Source: Paracoccaceae bacterium
Lineage (GTDB): Bacteria > Pseudomonadota > Alphaproteobacteria > Rhodobacterales > Rhodobacteraceae
Length of the DNA: 64,000 nucleotides
Direction of reading: 5' to 3'
NCBI GenBank assembly: GCA_026989055.1
Contig: JALSKC010000037.1
Location: forward strand, 1-64,000
Of the stretch, positions 37,402-48,190 are shown piece after piece. Each line of letters begins with the position of its first letter. Position 1 is the stretch's first letter. The notes under the pieces were generated by a model, which had not been told where the DNA came from, searched no databases, and was given only the letters and a program-made list of their open reading frames with translations. A program made the position numbers and the translations under genes.

Positions 37402-40060
37402 GCGCGCGCAGCTCGTAGATCAGATCCAGCGCCTGACGCGGGGTGAGCTCGTCGGGCAGGATGGCGGCAAGCCGCTGCTCGACGGCTGAAGGTGCCGTTT
37501 CCGCCCCTCCCGTGGCGGGCGTGGCCACGGCGGCCGAAAACAGCGGCAGCTCGTCGAGGGCGCCGGTGAGGGCCTCGGTTCTGGGGCCGCCGCCTTCCCG
37601 GCTGCCCTTTTCCAGGATCTCCAGCACCGTGCGGGCCCGGGCGATCACCGATTCGGGAAGCCCGGCCAGCCGTGCGACCTGCACCCCGTAGGAGCGGTCT
37701 GCCACCCCCTTGCGCACCTCGTGCAGGAAGATCACCTCGCCGTTCCATTCCCTTGCTGCCACGGTGGCGTTGGTCACCCCGGCGAGCCTGTCCGCAAGCG
37801 CGGTCATCTCGTGGTAATGGGTGGCAAAAAGAACCCGGCAGCGGTTTGCGTCGTGCAGGTGCTCGAGCGTCGCCCAGGCGATCGAAAGCCCATCGTAGGT
37901 TGCCGTGCCGCGACCGATTTCGTCGAGTATCACCAGCGCCCGCTCGTCGGCCTGGTTCAGGATGGCGGCGGTTTCCACCATCTCGACCATGAATGTGGAG
38001 CGCCCGCGGGCCAGGTCGTCAGCCGCCCCGACACGGGAGAACAGCTGTGAAACGAGGCCGATCCGCGCTGCGCGCGCCGGAACGAAGGCACCCGCCTGGG
38101 CCAGGAGCGCGATCAGCGCGTTCTGGCGCAGGAAGGTGGACTTGCCCGACATGTTCGGCCCGGTCAGAAGCCAGATTCCGGCCGAATCTCCGGCCTCCTC
38201 CAGCGTGCAGTCATTGGCGATGAACGGGCCGGCGCCCTGGCGTTTCAGCGCCGCCTCGACAACGGGGTGACGCCCGCCCTCCACCTCGAATGCGCGGCTG
38301 TCCTCCAGCAGGGGTCGGCACCAGTTCTCGGTCTGCGCCAGCTCTGCCAGGGCGCAGAAAAGATCCGTTTCGGCCATCGCCCGGGCAGCGGCAGCGATCG
38401 CTGCCGCCCGGTCGAGAACTGCAGCGGAAAGCTCGGAATAGAGCCTTTTTTCAATGTCCAGCGCCCGGTTTCCGGCGTTCAGGATCTTCGTTTCCATCTC
38501 GGAAAGCTTCACGGTTGTGAACCGCACCGCATTGGCGGTGGTCTGGCGGTGGATGAAGGTTTCCGACAGCGGTTCGGAGAGCATCCTGCGTGCATGCGTG
38601 GCGGGGGTTTCGATGAAATAGCCCAGCACGTTGTTGTGTCTGATCTTGAGCGACTGGACACCGGCAAGCGCGGCATATTCCGCCTGCATCGCAGCGATCA
38701 CGCTGCGGCCCTCGTCGCGCAGCCGGCGGGCCTCGTCGAGCTCGGCATCGAATCCCGGGGCGATGAAGCCGCCCTCGCGGGTCAGAAGCGGCGGCTCGGT
38801 CACGAGGGCGGTTTCCAGCTGGCGGATCAGGGCCTCATGTCCGCCGAGCGCTTCCAGGGTTTCGGCAAGAAGAGCCGGCGCATCCGCTCCCTTCAGGTGC
38901 TGCCGCAGCACGGCCGCCTGGCTCAGCCCGGCCCGGATTGCGGCCAGATCGCGCGGCCCGCCGCGTTCCAGCCCGATCCGGGACAGGGCGCGGTCCATGT
39001 CGGGCGCTCTGCGCAGCGCCTCGCGCAGCGCCTCGCGCAGATCGGCATTTTCCAGCAGGAAGTCCACGGCGTCATGGCGTGCGCGGATCTGGGAGAGGTT
39101 GCGCGAGGGGCTGGAAAGCCGGCGTTCGAGCAGCCGGGCTCCGGCGGGGGTTGTCGTGCGGTCTATCGTTTCGATCAGCGAACCGGCGCGGCTGCCGGAC
39201 AGGCTGCGCGTCAGTTCGAGGTTCCGCCGGGTGGCAGCGTCGATATGCATCGTTTCGTCGGCGCTTTCGCGCACCGGCGGGCGCAACAGCGGAAGCCGGC
39301 CCTTCTGGGTGATGTCCAGGTAATCGGCAATCGCCCCCATCGCTGCCAGCTCGGGGCGCTCGAAGCTGCCGAAGGCGTCCAGAGAGGCGACCCCGAACAG
39401 GGCCTGCAGCCGCTGCCGCGCCGCCGTGCTGTCGAAGGAGGCGCCGGCAAGCGGGGTAAGGGCAGCGCCCGACTCGGCCACGAGGTCGGCGATCTCGCCG
39501 CTTTTCGATTCGGCCACCAGAACCTCGCTGGGGTTCAGCCGGGCCAGTTCCGGGGCCAGCCGGGCCGGCGTGCACGGGGTGACCCGGAACTCGCCGGTGG
39601 AAATGTCGGCCCAGGCCAGAGCCGCCTTGCCGCGGACTTCGGCGAAGGCGACAAGGAAGTTGTTGCGGCGCGGTTGCAGCAGCGCGTCTTCGGTCAGGGT
39701 GCCGGGGGTCACGAGGCGGACCACCTCGCGTTTCACCACGGCCCTGGCGCCGCGCTTCTTCGCTTCGGCGGGGTCCTCCATCTGTTCGCAGACGGCGACC
39801 CGAAACCCCTTGCGGATGAGCTTGAGCAGGTAGCTTTCGGCCGAGTGCACCGGCACGCCGCACATCGGGATTTCCTTGCCGAGATGCTTGCCGCGTCTTG
39901 TCAGCGCGATGTCGAGCGCCTCGGCGGCCAGAACGGCATCTTCGAAGAACAGTTCGTAGAAATCGCCCATGCGGTAGAACAGGAGCGCGTCTCGGTGCGC
40001 TTCCTTGATCCCGAGATACTGCGCCATCATCGGCGTCACGGCAGCGCTTGCGGTGCTCAA
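37379..40060 (-). CDS. mutS: DNA mismatch repair protein MutS
   Basis: An 893-residue mismatch sensor. The mismatch-reading F-x-E motif is in FYRMGDFYELFFEDA. The ATPase part has GPNMSGKSTFLRQNALIALLAQ, the DEIGRGT motif and STFMVEMVETA. The C-terminal tail after the ATPase ends in a region for tetramer formation. The TTG at 40060 was preferred because AGGAA lies just upstream and the family begins shortly before VTPMMAQYL. An ATG at 40099 has no ribosome-binding site. Confidence 0.95.
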   Translation of the reverse strand: MSTASAAVTPMMAQYLGIKEAHRDALLFYRMGDFYELFFEDAVLAAEALDIALTRRGKHLGKEIPMCGVPVHSAESYLLKLIRKGFRVAVCEQMEDPAEAKKRGARAVVKREVVRLVTPGTLTEDALLQPRRNNFLVAFAEVRGKAALAWADISTGEFRVTPCTPARLAPELARLNPSEVLVAESKSGEIADLVAESGAALTPLAGASFDSTAARQRLQALFGVASLDAFGSFERPELAAMGAIADYLDITQKGRLPLLRPPVRESADETMHIDAATRRNLELTRSLSGSRAGSLIETIDRTTTPAGARLLERRLSSPSRNLSQIRARHDAVDFLLENADLREALREALRRAPDMDRALSRIGLERGGPRDLAAIRAGLSQAAVLRQHLKGADAPALLAETLEALGGHEALIRQLETALVTEPPLLTREGGFIAPGFDAELDEARRLRDEGRSVIAAMQAEYAALAGVQSLKIRHNNVLGYFIETPATHARRMLSEPLSETFIHRQTTANAVRFTTVKLSEMETKILNAGNRALDIEKRLYSELSAAVLDRAAAIAAAARAMAETDLFCALAELAQTENWCRPLLEDSRAFEVEGGRHPVVEAALKRQGAGPFIANDCTLEEAGDSAGIWLLTGPNMSGKSTFLRQNALIALLAQAGAFVPARAARIGLVSQLFSRVGAADDLARGRSTFMVEMVETAAILNQADERALVILDEIGRGTATYDGLSIAWATLEHLHDANRCRVLFATHYHEMTALADRLAGVTNATVAAREWNGEVIFLHEVRKGVADRSYGVQVARLAGLPESVIARARTVLEILEKGSREGGGPRTEALTGALDELPLFSAAVATPATGGAETAPSAVEQRLAAILPDELTPRQALDLIYELRALISGGPN

Positions 40061-40135
40061 CTCGTTCCTCGCGGCTTTGTCTGACGACCATACCGGCATG
40101 GAAATCGGGGGAAAAGCGGGAAAGCCGGTAAATTG

Positions 40136-40164
40136 TTGAGCCTCGCCTGCGCGGCGGGTATGAC
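40136..40164 (+). promoter_or_regulatory. Probable maeB promoter
   Basis: TTGAGC (40136-40141), a 17-nt spacer and TATGAC (40159-40164), 30 nt before the maeB start. Confidence 0.45.
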
Positions 40165-40194
40165 GAACGGACCGCACAGCAAGGACGACAGCGC

Positions 40195-42459
40195 ATGAGC
40201 AATGCCAAGCACAGCCGGGAAGAAGCCCTTGCCTTCCACATGCAGCCGAGCCCGGGCAAGTTCGAGGTAACGCCCTCGGTGCCGATGACGACCCAGCGAG
40301 ACCTGTCGCTGGCCTACAGCCCCGGGGTGGCGGTGCCCTGCGAGGAAATAGCCCGTGCGCCGGAAACCGCCTATGACTACACCAACAAGGGCAATCTGGT
40401 TGCGGTGATCTCCAACGGTTCGGCGGTGCTGGGGCTGGGCAATCTCGGTGCTCTGGCCTCCAAGCCGGTGATGGAGGGCAAGGCGGTTCTGTTCAAGCGC
40501 TTCGCCGATGTCAACTCCATCGACATAGAGCTGGATGCGGACGACCCGGAGGCCTTCATCGCCGCGGTGCGGGCCATGGCGCCCACCTTCGGGGGCATCA
40601 ACCTCGAGGACATCAAGGCGCCCGAGTGTTTCATCATCGAACAGCAGCTCAAGGAGCAGCTCGACATTCCCGTTTTCCATGACGATCAGCACGGCACCGC
40701 GGTGATCTGCGCCGCGGGGCTGATCAACGCGCTGCATCTTTCCGGCAAGAAGCTGGAGGAATGCAGGATCGTGCTCAATGGCGCCGGCGCGGCGGGAATC
40801 GCCTGCCTGGAGCTGATCAAGGCGATGGGCGCCCGCCACGACAACTGCATCATGTGCGACACCAGGGGCGTGATCTACAAGGGCCGCGAGGAGGGCATGA
40901 ACCAGTGGAAATCGGCCCATGCGGCTGAAACCGATACCCGGACGCTGGCAGATGCGATGAAGGGAGCGGACGTGTTTCTGGGCGTGTCGGCCAAGGGGGC
41001 GGTGACGCCCGAGATGGTGGCTTCCATGGCGCCCGATCCGGTGATCTTCGCCATGGCCAACCCCGATCCGGAGATCGCCCCCGAGGAGGTGCGCGCGGTG
41101 CGCGATGACGCGATCATCGCCACCGGGCGCTCGGACTATCCCAACCAGGTGAACAACGTGCTGGGCTTTCCCTACCTGTTTCGGGGGGCGCTGGACATTC
41201 ATGCGCGGGCCATCAACGACGAGATGAAGATCGCCTGCGCCCGTGCCCTGGCCGAGCTGGCGCGCGAGAACGTGCCGGACGAGGTTGCCTTGGCTTACGG
41301 GCGCAAGCTGTCCTTCGGGCGGGACTACATCATTCCCACGCCGTTCGATCCGCGGCTGATCCACCGGATCCCGCCGGCGGTGGCGCAGGCGGGGATGGAC
41401 ACCGGAGTCGCCCGGCGCCCGATAATCGACATGGAGTCCTACCGGCTGGGGCTGGAGGCGCGGATGGATCCGACGGCTTCGATCCTGCAGGGGCTGAGCG
41501 CCCGCGCCCGCGCGGCTCAGGCGCGCATGATCTTCGCCGAAGGCGACGACCCGCGGGTGCTGAAGGCGGCTGTAGCCTACCAGCGCGGAGGATTCGGGTG
41601 CGCGATCGTTGTCGGGCGCGAAGCCGAGGTGAAGGCCAGGCTGGAAGCCGAGGGCCTGGGCGATGCCCATGCCGAGCTCGAGGTTGTCAACGCGGCCAAT
41701 ACCGAGCATCTCGACAGCTACAAGGCCTATCTCTACCGGCGCCTGCAGCGCAAGGGGTACGACCAGCAGGACGTGCACCGCCTGGCGGCGCGCGATCGGC
41801 ACGTCTTTTCGGCACTGATGCTGGCCCACGGGCATGGCGACGGAATGGTTACCGGTGCAACGCGCAAGTCGGCTCATGTGCTGGAGCTTATCAACCACGT
41901 CTTCGATGCCCGCTCCCAGGACGGGGCGGTGGGCGTGACGGCGGTGCTGCATCGCGGGCGGATCGTGTTCATCGCCGATACGCTGGTGCACGAGTGGCCC
42001 GACGAGGAAGACATGGCCGACATCGCCGAGCGCGCGGCGGCGGTGGCCCGTGGCATGGGGATCGAACCGCGGGTGGCCTTCGTCAGCTTTTCGACCTTCG
42101 GCTATCCGGTGTCGGAGCGGGCGGCGAAGATGCATCTCGCCCCGCAGGTTCTGGACCGGCGCGGCGTCGATTTCGAGTATGACGGCGAAATGACCGTCGA
42201 TGTGGCGCTGAACCCGGAGGCGATGCGGCAGTATCCCTTCTGCCGCCTGAGCGGACCGGCCAACGTTCTGGTGGTGCCGGCGCGACACTCGGCGTCGATC
42301 TCGGTCAAGCTGATGCAGGAAATGGCCGGTGCAACGGTGATCGGGCCGGTCCTGACGGGGATCGACCGCCCGGTGCAGATCTGCGCGACGGTTTCGACCC
42401 AGAACGATATCCTGAACATGGCGATCATCGCCGGCTGCAGGCTCGGCCAGCTGGAATAG
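40195..42459 (+). CDS. maeB: NADP-dependent malic enzyme (MaeB type)
   Basis: A 754-residue multidomain malic enzyme that decarboxylates malate to pyruvate with NADP. The N-terminal malic half (to about 430) has the tyrosine in YSPGVAVPC, the catalytic lysine region in LGALASKPVMEGKA, the metal site FHDDQHGTA and the nucleotide loop NGAGAAG. The C-terminal half is a phosphotransacetylase-like domain that regulates the enzyme and is not expected to be catalytic. This is the usual length for MaeB. Confidence 0.94.
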   Translation: MSNAKHSREEALAFHMQPSPGKFEVTPSVPMTTQRDLSLAYSPGVAVPCEEIARAPETAYDYTNKGNLVAVISNGSAVLGLGNLGALASKPVMEGKAVLFKRFADVNSIDIELDADDPEAFIAAVRAMAPTFGGINLEDIKAPECFIIEQQLKEQLDIPVFHDDQHGTAVICAAGLINALHLSGKKLEECRIVLNGAGAAGIACLELIKAMGARHDNCIMCDTRGVIYKGREEGMNQWKSAHAAETDTRTLADAMKGADVFLGVSAKGAVTPEMVASMAPDPVIFAMANPDPEIAPEEVRAVRDDAIIATGRSDYPNQVNNVLGFPYLFRGALDIHARAINDEMKIACARALAELARENVPDEVALAYGRKLSFGRDYIIPTPFDPRLIHRIPPAVAQAGMDTGVARRPIIDMESYRLGLEARMDPTASILQGLSARARAAQARMIFAEGDDPRVLKAAVAYQRGGFGCAIVVGREAEVKARLEAEGLGDAHAELEVVNAANTEHLDSYKAYLYRRLQRKGYDQQDVHRLAARDRHVFSALMLAHGHGDGMVTGATRKSAHVLELINHVFDARSQDGAVGVTAVLHRGRIVFIADTLVHEWPDEEDMADIAERAAAVARGMGIEPRVAFVSFSTFGYPVSERAAKMHLAPQVLDRRGVDFEYDGEMTVDVALNPEAMRQYPFCRLSGPANVLVVPARHSASISVKLMQEMAGATVIGPVLTGIDRPVQICATVSTQNDILNMAIIAGCRLGQLE

Positions 42460-42508
42460 GGCCCGCTGCGGTTGCCCGCGGCCGTCTGTGCGCGCAGACC
42501 TGCCGCCG

Positions 42509-43531
42509 CTAGCGCCGGCCCATGATCGCAAGCCGGATCAGGCAGCGTTCGATCAGGGCCATCTGCGGGGCATATGTTGCCGACCGCAGCCCGAGATCGG
42601 TTTCGGTCAGCATCTGGAGGGCCCTTTCAAGCTTCGGCACCCCCCAGGCCCGCGCCTGCCGGATCATCCTGTCGCGGCGCGGTCCGAACACCGGCGGGCG
42701 CAGCCGTGCGATGCCCTCGGCCGGGCCGCCCGGTGCCGAGGCGGCCGCGTGAAGGGCGCGGAAATGCCGGGTTGCTCCGATGCACAGGCCGACCGGCTGC
42801 ACGCCCTGCGCCTGGAGCCGGCGCAGGATTGGCCCGACCCTGCCGTCTTCGGCTTCCGCGACAAGGTTCAGAACATCGTCGATGGCGGCTTCGGTGCTTG
42901 CCGGCGCGCAGGCGGCGATGTCGTCCGGGCCGAGGGGATCGGGATCGCCCAGCTTGAACAGGGCGAGCTTTTCGAGCGTCTGGCGGAAGTCTCCCGGGTC
43001 GAGGGTCCGGGCCAGGGCCATGATGTCCTGCATGGCTTCCGGCGCGATCCTTTCCAGCCCGGCCCGGCCCAGCTCGGCCTCGACCTCGGCCCGGCCCGGC
43101 GGGTCGTCATAGACGCCGGCGCTGAAGGCATGCGGATGTTTCTCGAACAGCTTGCGCAGGGCGGAGGCGGCGTTCAGCGCACCGGCCGTCACGATGATCC
43201 GGGCATCCCCCTGCCGCCATTCGTCGAGCGCCGCGCCGATGGTCCGGGCAAGCAGGTTCCCCGCATCCTCGACGAGAACCGCGCGCGGGCCGGGAAAGAA
43301 CCCCCTTGCCCTGACCGCATCGGCAAGCAGCGCCGGATCCCGGCGCAGCTCTGCCCCCGGTATCCGGGTCAGGCGCATTTCCTCCTCGCCGGTTTCGCCG
43401 ATGAGAGCCGCGACAACCTGCTGGCGTTTCAGGGCCACCCGCATCGGGTCGGCGCCGTGGAGCAGCAGCCCGGCGTCGGATGGCTCCGGATTCGAAAAGC
43501 GGGCGACGACATCGCGGGCCGGGAGCTTCAT
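42509..43531 (-). CDS. holA: DNA polymerase III delta subunit
   Basis: A 340-residue subunit of the clamp loader that opens the beta clamp. Sequence divergence is normal for HolA. Recognisable parts are GLLLHGADPMRVALKRQQV, AVLVEDAGNLLA and the C-terminal helical collar region. The start at [12 protein letters not shown] overlaps the lptE stop (ATGA). It is the third gene of leuS-lptE-holA, an order common in proteobacteria. Confidence 0.9.
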   Translation of the reverse strand: MKLPARDVVARFSNPEPSDAGLLLHGADPMRVALKRQQVVAALIGETGEEEMRLTRIPGAELRRDPALLADAVRARGFFPGPRAVLVEDAGNLLARTIGAALDEWRQGDARIIVTAGALNAASALRKLFEKHPHAFSAGVYDDPPGRAEVEAELGRAGLERIAPEAMQDIMALARTLDPGDFRQTLEKLALFKLGDPDPLGPDDIAACAPASTEAAIDDVLNLVAEAEDGRVGPILRRLQAQGVQPVGLCIGATRHFRALHAAASAPGGPAEGIARLRPPVFGPRRDRMIRQARAWGVPKLERALQMLTETDLGLRSATYAPQMALIERCLIRLAIMGRR

Positions 43532-44061
43532 TGCGCCCACCGGTCCGCGGTGGCGACCAGCCGGGTCAGAACCTGATCTGCAAGGATCGCCATGAGGCGG
43601 GCGTAGGCGTCGCGTTCGGCGGCGGCGGTCGCGATGGTGGCGTTCGTGCTTGGCGGGCTCGCCGAGGCATCCACCGATCCGACCGAATAGCTGGTGAAGG
43701 AATCGGCGCTGCCGGAGGTCAGCACGGCGCCGGTTTCGGCATCGCGCAGTTCGTAGCGGACCTTGCCGAAGATGTTGTAGCGGACGATTTCCTGATCCGG
43801 CGTCAGGCCGACACCCTTGCGCACCGTGCTGATCTCGTAGCCCAGCCGGTAGCGCGGCGCCCGATCCGCCTGCGTGGCGAGGCGGCTTTCGATCCGGGAA
43901 ACGAAGGCGAGGTCGTTCTCGTTCGACGGCGGGTCGGGGATCAGGCCGACATGCAGCTCGCGGGCCGGTTCTCCTGGCGCGTAGGCCGGGCTGTAGCCGC
44001 AGGCGGCAAGGGCGAGGAGAGCGCCCAGAAGCAGGAATCTGAAACCGTCAGACAACCACAT
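43528..44061 (-). CDS. lptE: LPS-assembly lipoprotein LptE
   Basis: A 177-residue outer-membrane lipoprotein. The signal peptide ends in the lipobox LAAC with Cys21, followed directly by GYSP, the typical LptE start. It plugs the LptD barrel to insert lipopolysaccharide. The rest is variable, as is usual. It overlaps leuS by 14 nt and holA by 4 nt. Function is inferred from position, lipobox and size as much as from sequence. Confidence 0.85.
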   Translation of the reverse strand: MWLSDGFRFLLLGALLALAACGYSPAYAPGEPARELHVGLIPDPPSNENDLAFVSRIESRLATQADRAPRYRLGYEISTVRKGVGLTPDQEIVRYNIFGKVRYELRDAETGAVLTSGSADSFTSYSVGSVDASASPPSTNATIATAAAERDAYARLMAILADQVLTRLVATADRWAQ

Positions 44062-46594
44062 TCACGATTCGCCCCGGCACGACGATGATCTTCCTGGGTG
44101 TGGCACCTGCGAGCGCCCTTTGCACGGAATTTTCCGCGAGCGCGCGTTTTTCGATCTCTTCGCGGCTCGTTTCGCGCGGCACGGTGATCTCGGAGCGGCG
44201 CTTGCCGTTGACCTGGATCGGCAGGGTCACGTTGTCCTCCACGAGCAGGCTTTCGTCGGCCACCGGCCAGGAGGCGGTGGCAACCAGGCCCTCGCCGCCC
44301 AGAAGCTCCCAGATCTCTTCGGCCAGATGCGGGGTGAAGGGCGCCATCAGCTGCGCCAGAACGCGCATGGCGTGCTTCTGCATCCGCCCGCCGGCGTCGC
44401 TGCGCGACAGCGTGTTGGTGAAGGCGTAGAGCGCGGCGATCGCCTTGTTGAAGGCGAAGGTCTCGATATCGCGGGTGACCGTGGCGATCGCCCGGTGCAT
44501 GGCCCGGTTCAGCCCGGCATCGCCGGGGCCTTCGGAATCTGCCAGCGCGGCGATCCGCCCGGCCATGGCCCAGAGCCGCGACAGATGCCTGAAGGCGGCC
44601 TCGGCGCCGGCCGAGGTCCATTCCACATCGCGTTCCGGGGGGCTGTCGGAGAGCACGAACCAGCGCGCCGCATCGGCTCCGTATTCGCGCACGATGCTCA
44701 CCGGATCGACCACGTTCTTCTTCGACTTCGACATCTTGGCCGAGGGGATCACCTCCACCGCCTCTCCGGTGGCCTTGAGGCGACCGTTCTCGACCTCCTC
44801 GGGCAGATGATAGACCGGGCGGCCCGCGGCATCCCGCGTCTGGTATACCTCGTGCGTCACCATCCCCTGGGTGAACAGGGCGTCGAAAGGCTCCACCGAT
44901 TTCGCCGGAAGATGCCCGCAGGCATGCATGGCCCGGGCGAAGAAGCGCGAATACAGAAGATGCAGGATCGCATGTTCGATGCCGCCGATATACTGATCGA
45001 CGTTCATCCAGTAATCCACCTCCTCCGGGTCGGTGGGGCTCTGCGCATGCGGTGCGGTGAAGCGCGCATAATACCAGGACGAATCGACGAAGGTATCCAT
45101 CGTGTCGGTTTCCCGGAGGGCGGGGCCGCCGCAGGACGGGCAGGCGGTATCGCGCCAGGTCGGGTGGCGCTCCAGCGGGTTGCCGGGCTGATCGAAGCTC
45201 ACGTCGTCGGGCAGCCGGATCGGCAGGTTTTCCTTCCTTTCCGGCACCACGCCGCAGCTTTCGCAGTGAACCACCGGGATCGGGCAGCCCCAGAAGCGCT
45301 GGCGCGAGATCCCCCAGTCGCGCAGGCGGTAGCGGGTGACGCCCCTGCCGATTCCCGTTTCCTCGCAAAAGGCGATGGCGGCATCTATGGCTTCCTGCCC
45401 GCTCATCACCTCGCCGCCGGCGACGCGGGCAACATAGCGCACCCTTTCTTCCTTCGGCGGCACGAAGGCCGTGTCTTCCACCGGCGTGCCGCCCTCGAGC
45501 GCCACGAAGGCATCGATCACCGGCAGGCGGTAGCGGCGGGCGAAGTCCAGATCGCGCTGATCATGGGCCGGGCAGCCGAAGATCGCGCCGGTGCCGTAAT
45601 CCATGAGGACGAAATTGGCCACATATACCGGGAGCACCCGTTCCGGCGCGAGCGGATGACGCACCTTCAGCCCGGTGTCGAAACCTCGCTTCTCGGCCTT
45701 TTCCAGCGCTTCTTCGGTGGTTGCCACGCGCCGGCATTCGGCGTTGAAGGCGGCCACCCCGGGGTTTTCCTTCTCCAGCGCCCGGGCCAGCGGATGATCG
45801 GGCGAGAGCGCGACGAAGGAGGCCGCCATCAGCGTGTCGGGCCGAGTGGTGTAGATCTCGATCTTCCGGAAGCCTTCTGCGGCCTCGGCGAGCTCGAAGG
45901 CCAGCTCCAGGCCGCGCGAGCGGCCGATCCAGTTGCGTTGCATCAGCTTGACCCTGGCCGGCCAGTCGTCGAGTCGGTCGAGCGCCTGCAGGAGCTCTTC
46001 GGAGAAATCCGAGATCCGCAGGAACCACTGGGTCAGTTCCCGCCGCTCCACCTCGGCGCCAGAGCGCCAGCCCTTGCCGTCGATCACCTGTTCGTTGGCC
46101 AGAACGGTCCGGTCGACCGGATCCCAGTTGACCACCGACTTCCGGCGGTAGGCGAGCCCCATTTCCAGGAAGTCCAGGAACAGCGCCTGCTGCTGGCCGT
46201 AATATTCGGGGTCGCAGGTGGCGAACTCGCGGCTCCAGTCGAGCGACCAGCCCATCGGCTTCATCTGGGCCTTCATCTCGGCGATGTTGCGGCTGGTCCA
46301 GTCCCTCGGGTGCCCGCCCGAAGCCATGGCGGCGTTTTCGGCCGGCAGCCCGAAGGCGTCCCAGCCCATCGGGTGCAGCACGTTGTGGCCGGTCGCCAGC
46401 TTGTAGCGCGCGATCACGTCGCCCATCGAATAGTTGCGCACATGCCCCATGTGGATGCGCCCAGAGGGGTAGGGAAACATCTCGAGCACATAGTATTTCG
46501 GCCTGTCGTCACCGCGCCGGGCGACGAAGGTGCCGGCCTTTTCCCAGGCTGCCTGCCATTTCGGTTCCACGCGGGTCGGGTCGTAGCGGGACAT
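44048..46594 (-). CDS. leuS: Leucyl-tRNA synthetase
   Basis: An 848-residue class I aminoacyl-tRNA synthetase. The HIGH-type site is [19 protein letters not shown] and the KMSKS site is [13 protein letters not shown]. The CP1 editing domain that hydrolyses mischarged tRNA is intact ([22 protein letters not shown]). A zinc-binding pair of Cys motifs lies in CESCG and CPSCGGPA. The start has AAGGA upstream. It is the first gene of leuS-lptE-holA. Confidence 0.97.
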   Translation of the reverse strand: MSRYDPTRVEPKWQAAWEKAGTFVARRGDDRPKYYVLEMFPYPSGRIHMGHVRNYSMGDVIARYKLATGHNVLHPMGWDAFGLPAENAAMASGGHPRDWTSRNIAEMKAQMKPMGWSLDWSREFATCDPEYYGQQQALFLDFLEMGLAYRRKSVVNWDPVDRTVLANEQVIDGKGWRSGAEVERRELTQWFLRISDFSEELLQALDRLDDWPARVKLMQRNWIGRSRGLELAFELAEAAEGFRKIEIYTTRPDTLMAASFVALSPDHPLARALEKENPGVAAFNAECRRVATTEEALEKAEKRGFDTGLKVRHPLAPERVLPVYVANFVLMDYGTGAIFGCPAHDQRDLDFARRYRLPVIDAFVALEGGTPVEDTAFVPPKEERVRYVARVAGGEVMSGQEAIDAAIAFCEETGIGRGVTRYRLRDWGISRQRFWGCPIPVVHCESCGVVPERKENLPIRLPDDVSFDQPGNPLERHPTWRDTACPSCGGPALRETDTMDTFVDSSWYYARFTAPHAQSPTDPEEVDYWMNVDQYIGGIEHAILHLLYSRFFARAMHACGHLPAKSVEPFDALFTQGMVTHEVYQTRDAAGRPVYHLPEEVENGRLKATGEAVEVIPSAKMSKSKKNVVDPVSIVREYGADAARWFVLSDSPPERDVEWTSAGAEAAFRHLSRLWAMAGRIAALADSEGPGDAGLNRAMHRAIATVTRDIETFAFNKAIAALYAFTNTLSRSDAGGRMQKHAMRVLAQLMAPFTPHLAEEIWELLGGEGLVATASWPVADESLLVEDNVTLPIQVNGKRRSEITVPRETSREEIEKRALAENSVQRALAGATPRKIIVVPGRIVNVVV

Positions 46595-46668
46595 GCTGGA
46601 TCGTCCTTGCGGTTCGGTGTGCCGGGCCGGGGCCCGACGTGTTTGGTAGTGCAACTGTTCGCCGGGGT

Positions 46669-47313
46669 CTAGGGTGCGCCCGGCCAGGGCGTCTGCACCG
46701 GCCAGGGAATCATCCGCTTCACCGCGGCGAGATGCGCGCGGGGGGCCGCCAGCGCAGCTTCGGCCAGAGCCCGGCTTTCGGCGATCAGATCTCCGGGGTC
46801 GGCAAGGCGGTCGATCAGGCCCCATTCCAGGGCGACGGGGGCGCTGACCGGCTGCCCCGCCAGCAGGATCATCCTCGCCCGGGCGGGGCCGACAAGTGCG
46901 ACCAGCCGCCCCGGGTCGGAAGGTTGCGGCAGGAAGCCCAGCTTCATCACCGGATAGAACAGCCTGGCTTCCGGGACGGCGAGCCGCAGGTCGCAGGCGA
47001 GCGCCATGCCGAAGGCGCCGCCGGCCAGCGTTCCGTTGAGCGCGGCGATGCTCAGGCAGGGCAGCCGCGCGATGGCGGCGGAAAGGCGCTCCCACAGCGG
47101 GCTCGTGGCCAGCCCGGTGCGGGCCTCGTCGAGATCGGCGCCGGCGCTGAATGTCCTGCCCGTGCCGGTGATCACGAGCGCCTGCGCATCCGAATGCGCC
47201 TGCGAGACGGCCTCGATCAGCGCTTCGAGCATGTCTGCGGTCAGCGCGTTTGCCCTGTCGGGCCGCTCCAGGGTGATCTGCCAGAAGCTGCCGTCCTTCG
47301 TCAGCGCGATCAT
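46669..47313 (-). CDS. Enoyl-CoA hydratase/isomerase family protein
   Basis: A 214-residue crotonase-fold protein, short for the family (about 260). The CoA-binding and oxyanion-hole motifs FSAGADLDE and [17 protein letters not shown] are present. Both acidic residues used by classical hydratases are replaced: Gly in GGAFG where relatives have Glu, and Val in FYPVMKLG where they have Pro-Glu. A hydratase activity is therefore doubtful; isomerase, hydrolase or another CoA chemistry is possible. It overlaps the SDR gene by 4 nt. Confidence 0.75.
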   Translation of the reverse strand: MIALTKDGSFWQITLERPDRANALTADMLEALIEAVSQAHSDAQALVITGTGRTFSAGADLDEARTGLATSPLWERLSAAIARLPCLSIAALNGTLAGGAFGMALACDLRLAVPEARLFYPVMKLGFLPQPSDPGRLVALVGPARARMILLAGQPVSAPVALEWGLIDRLADPGDLIAESRALAEAALAAPRAHLAAVKRMIPWPVQTPWPGAP

Positions 47314-48062
47314 GGCACGAGCCCGATCCGCCGGCGGATCTCCTCGTTGCGCAGGCTGATCTCGTCGCCGAGGAACGGGTCGGCCTCCGGGCCGCACATC
47401 CACAGGAGCGCGCGGGCCACCCATTGCGGCGGGATATGCTCGGACCAGTCCAGGCGCGCTACCGGGTTGATGCCCGATTCCCTGATCTCGCGCTGCATCC
47501 GGGTGGCGACGGTGCCGGGGGAAAGGCCGATCGCGCGGATGCCGGAGGCGCGCTCCTCGAGGTCGAGGCAGCGGGTCAGCATCGCCGCCCCGGCCTTGGA
47601 GGCGCAGTAGTGGCTCCAGGCTTCGAGCGGGCGGTGGGCGGCTCCGGAAGAAACGGTCAGCACCGTTCCCCCGCCCTGACGCAGCATCTGCGGCAGCACC
47701 GCGCGCGTGGCATTGAAGACGCCGACAAGGTTGATCTCCACGGCCCGGCGCCATTGTTCCGCATCCGCATCCGCAAGGCGGGCGATCGGCTGGATCACCG
47801 CGGCATTGTTGATCAGGACGTCAACCCTCCCGAAGGTCGCGCAGGCCCGCCGCACGAGCGCCTCCATGTCCGCGTGGCGGGAGACATCGGCGCGCACGGC
47901 GAGGGCCCGCGGGCCGATTTCGGCCGCCAGGGCCTCGATCCCGTCCGCGCCGCGCGCGCAGAGCACGATCCCGCCAGCCCCCGCCGCCGCGAATTGCCGG
48001 GCGGCTTCGGCGCCGATTCCGCGGCTCGCGCCGGTGATGATCACCGTCTTTCCCTCGATCAT
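47310..48062 (-). CDS. SDR family oxidoreductase
   Basis: A 250-residue classical short-chain dehydrogenase. The cofactor site is [12 protein letters not shown], followed by the NNAA stability motif and the catalytic Ser, Tyr and Lys in VSSGAAHR and YCASKAG. The substrate is not predictable. The C-terminal part ends with [15 protein letters not shown]. It is co-transcribed with the crotonase gene, suggesting the two act on one CoA or acyl substrate, which is inference. Confidence 0.85.
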   Translation of the reverse strand: MIEGKTVIITGASRGIGAEAARQFAAAGAGGIVLCARGADGIEALAAEIGPRALAVRADVSRHADMEALVRRACATFGRVDVLINNAAVIQPIARLADADAEQWRRAVEINLVGVFNATRAVLPQMLRQGGGTVLTVSSGAAHRPLEAWSHYCASKAGAAMLTRCLDLEERASGIRAIGLSPGTVATRMQREIRESGINPVARLDWSEHIPPQWVARALLWMCGPEADPFLGDEISLRNEEIRRRIGLVP

Positions 48063-48134
48063 GATTCCCCCGATCTGCCATGTTTCTGCCGGATTTGCGC
48101 GCCAGCTTCCCGCCGGGGCAGCGCCAGCGCGCCC

Positions 48135-48163
48135 TTGACCTGCGCCGTGTCAGGCGGTTAGCT
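48135..48163 (+). promoter_or_regulatory. Probable promoter of the DUF2125 gene
   Basis: TTGACC (48135-48140), a 17-nt spacer and TTAGCT (48158-48163), 27 nt before the start codon. Confidence 0.35.
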
Positions 48164-48190
48164 GTTACGATATCGAACCCGGGATGAAAA

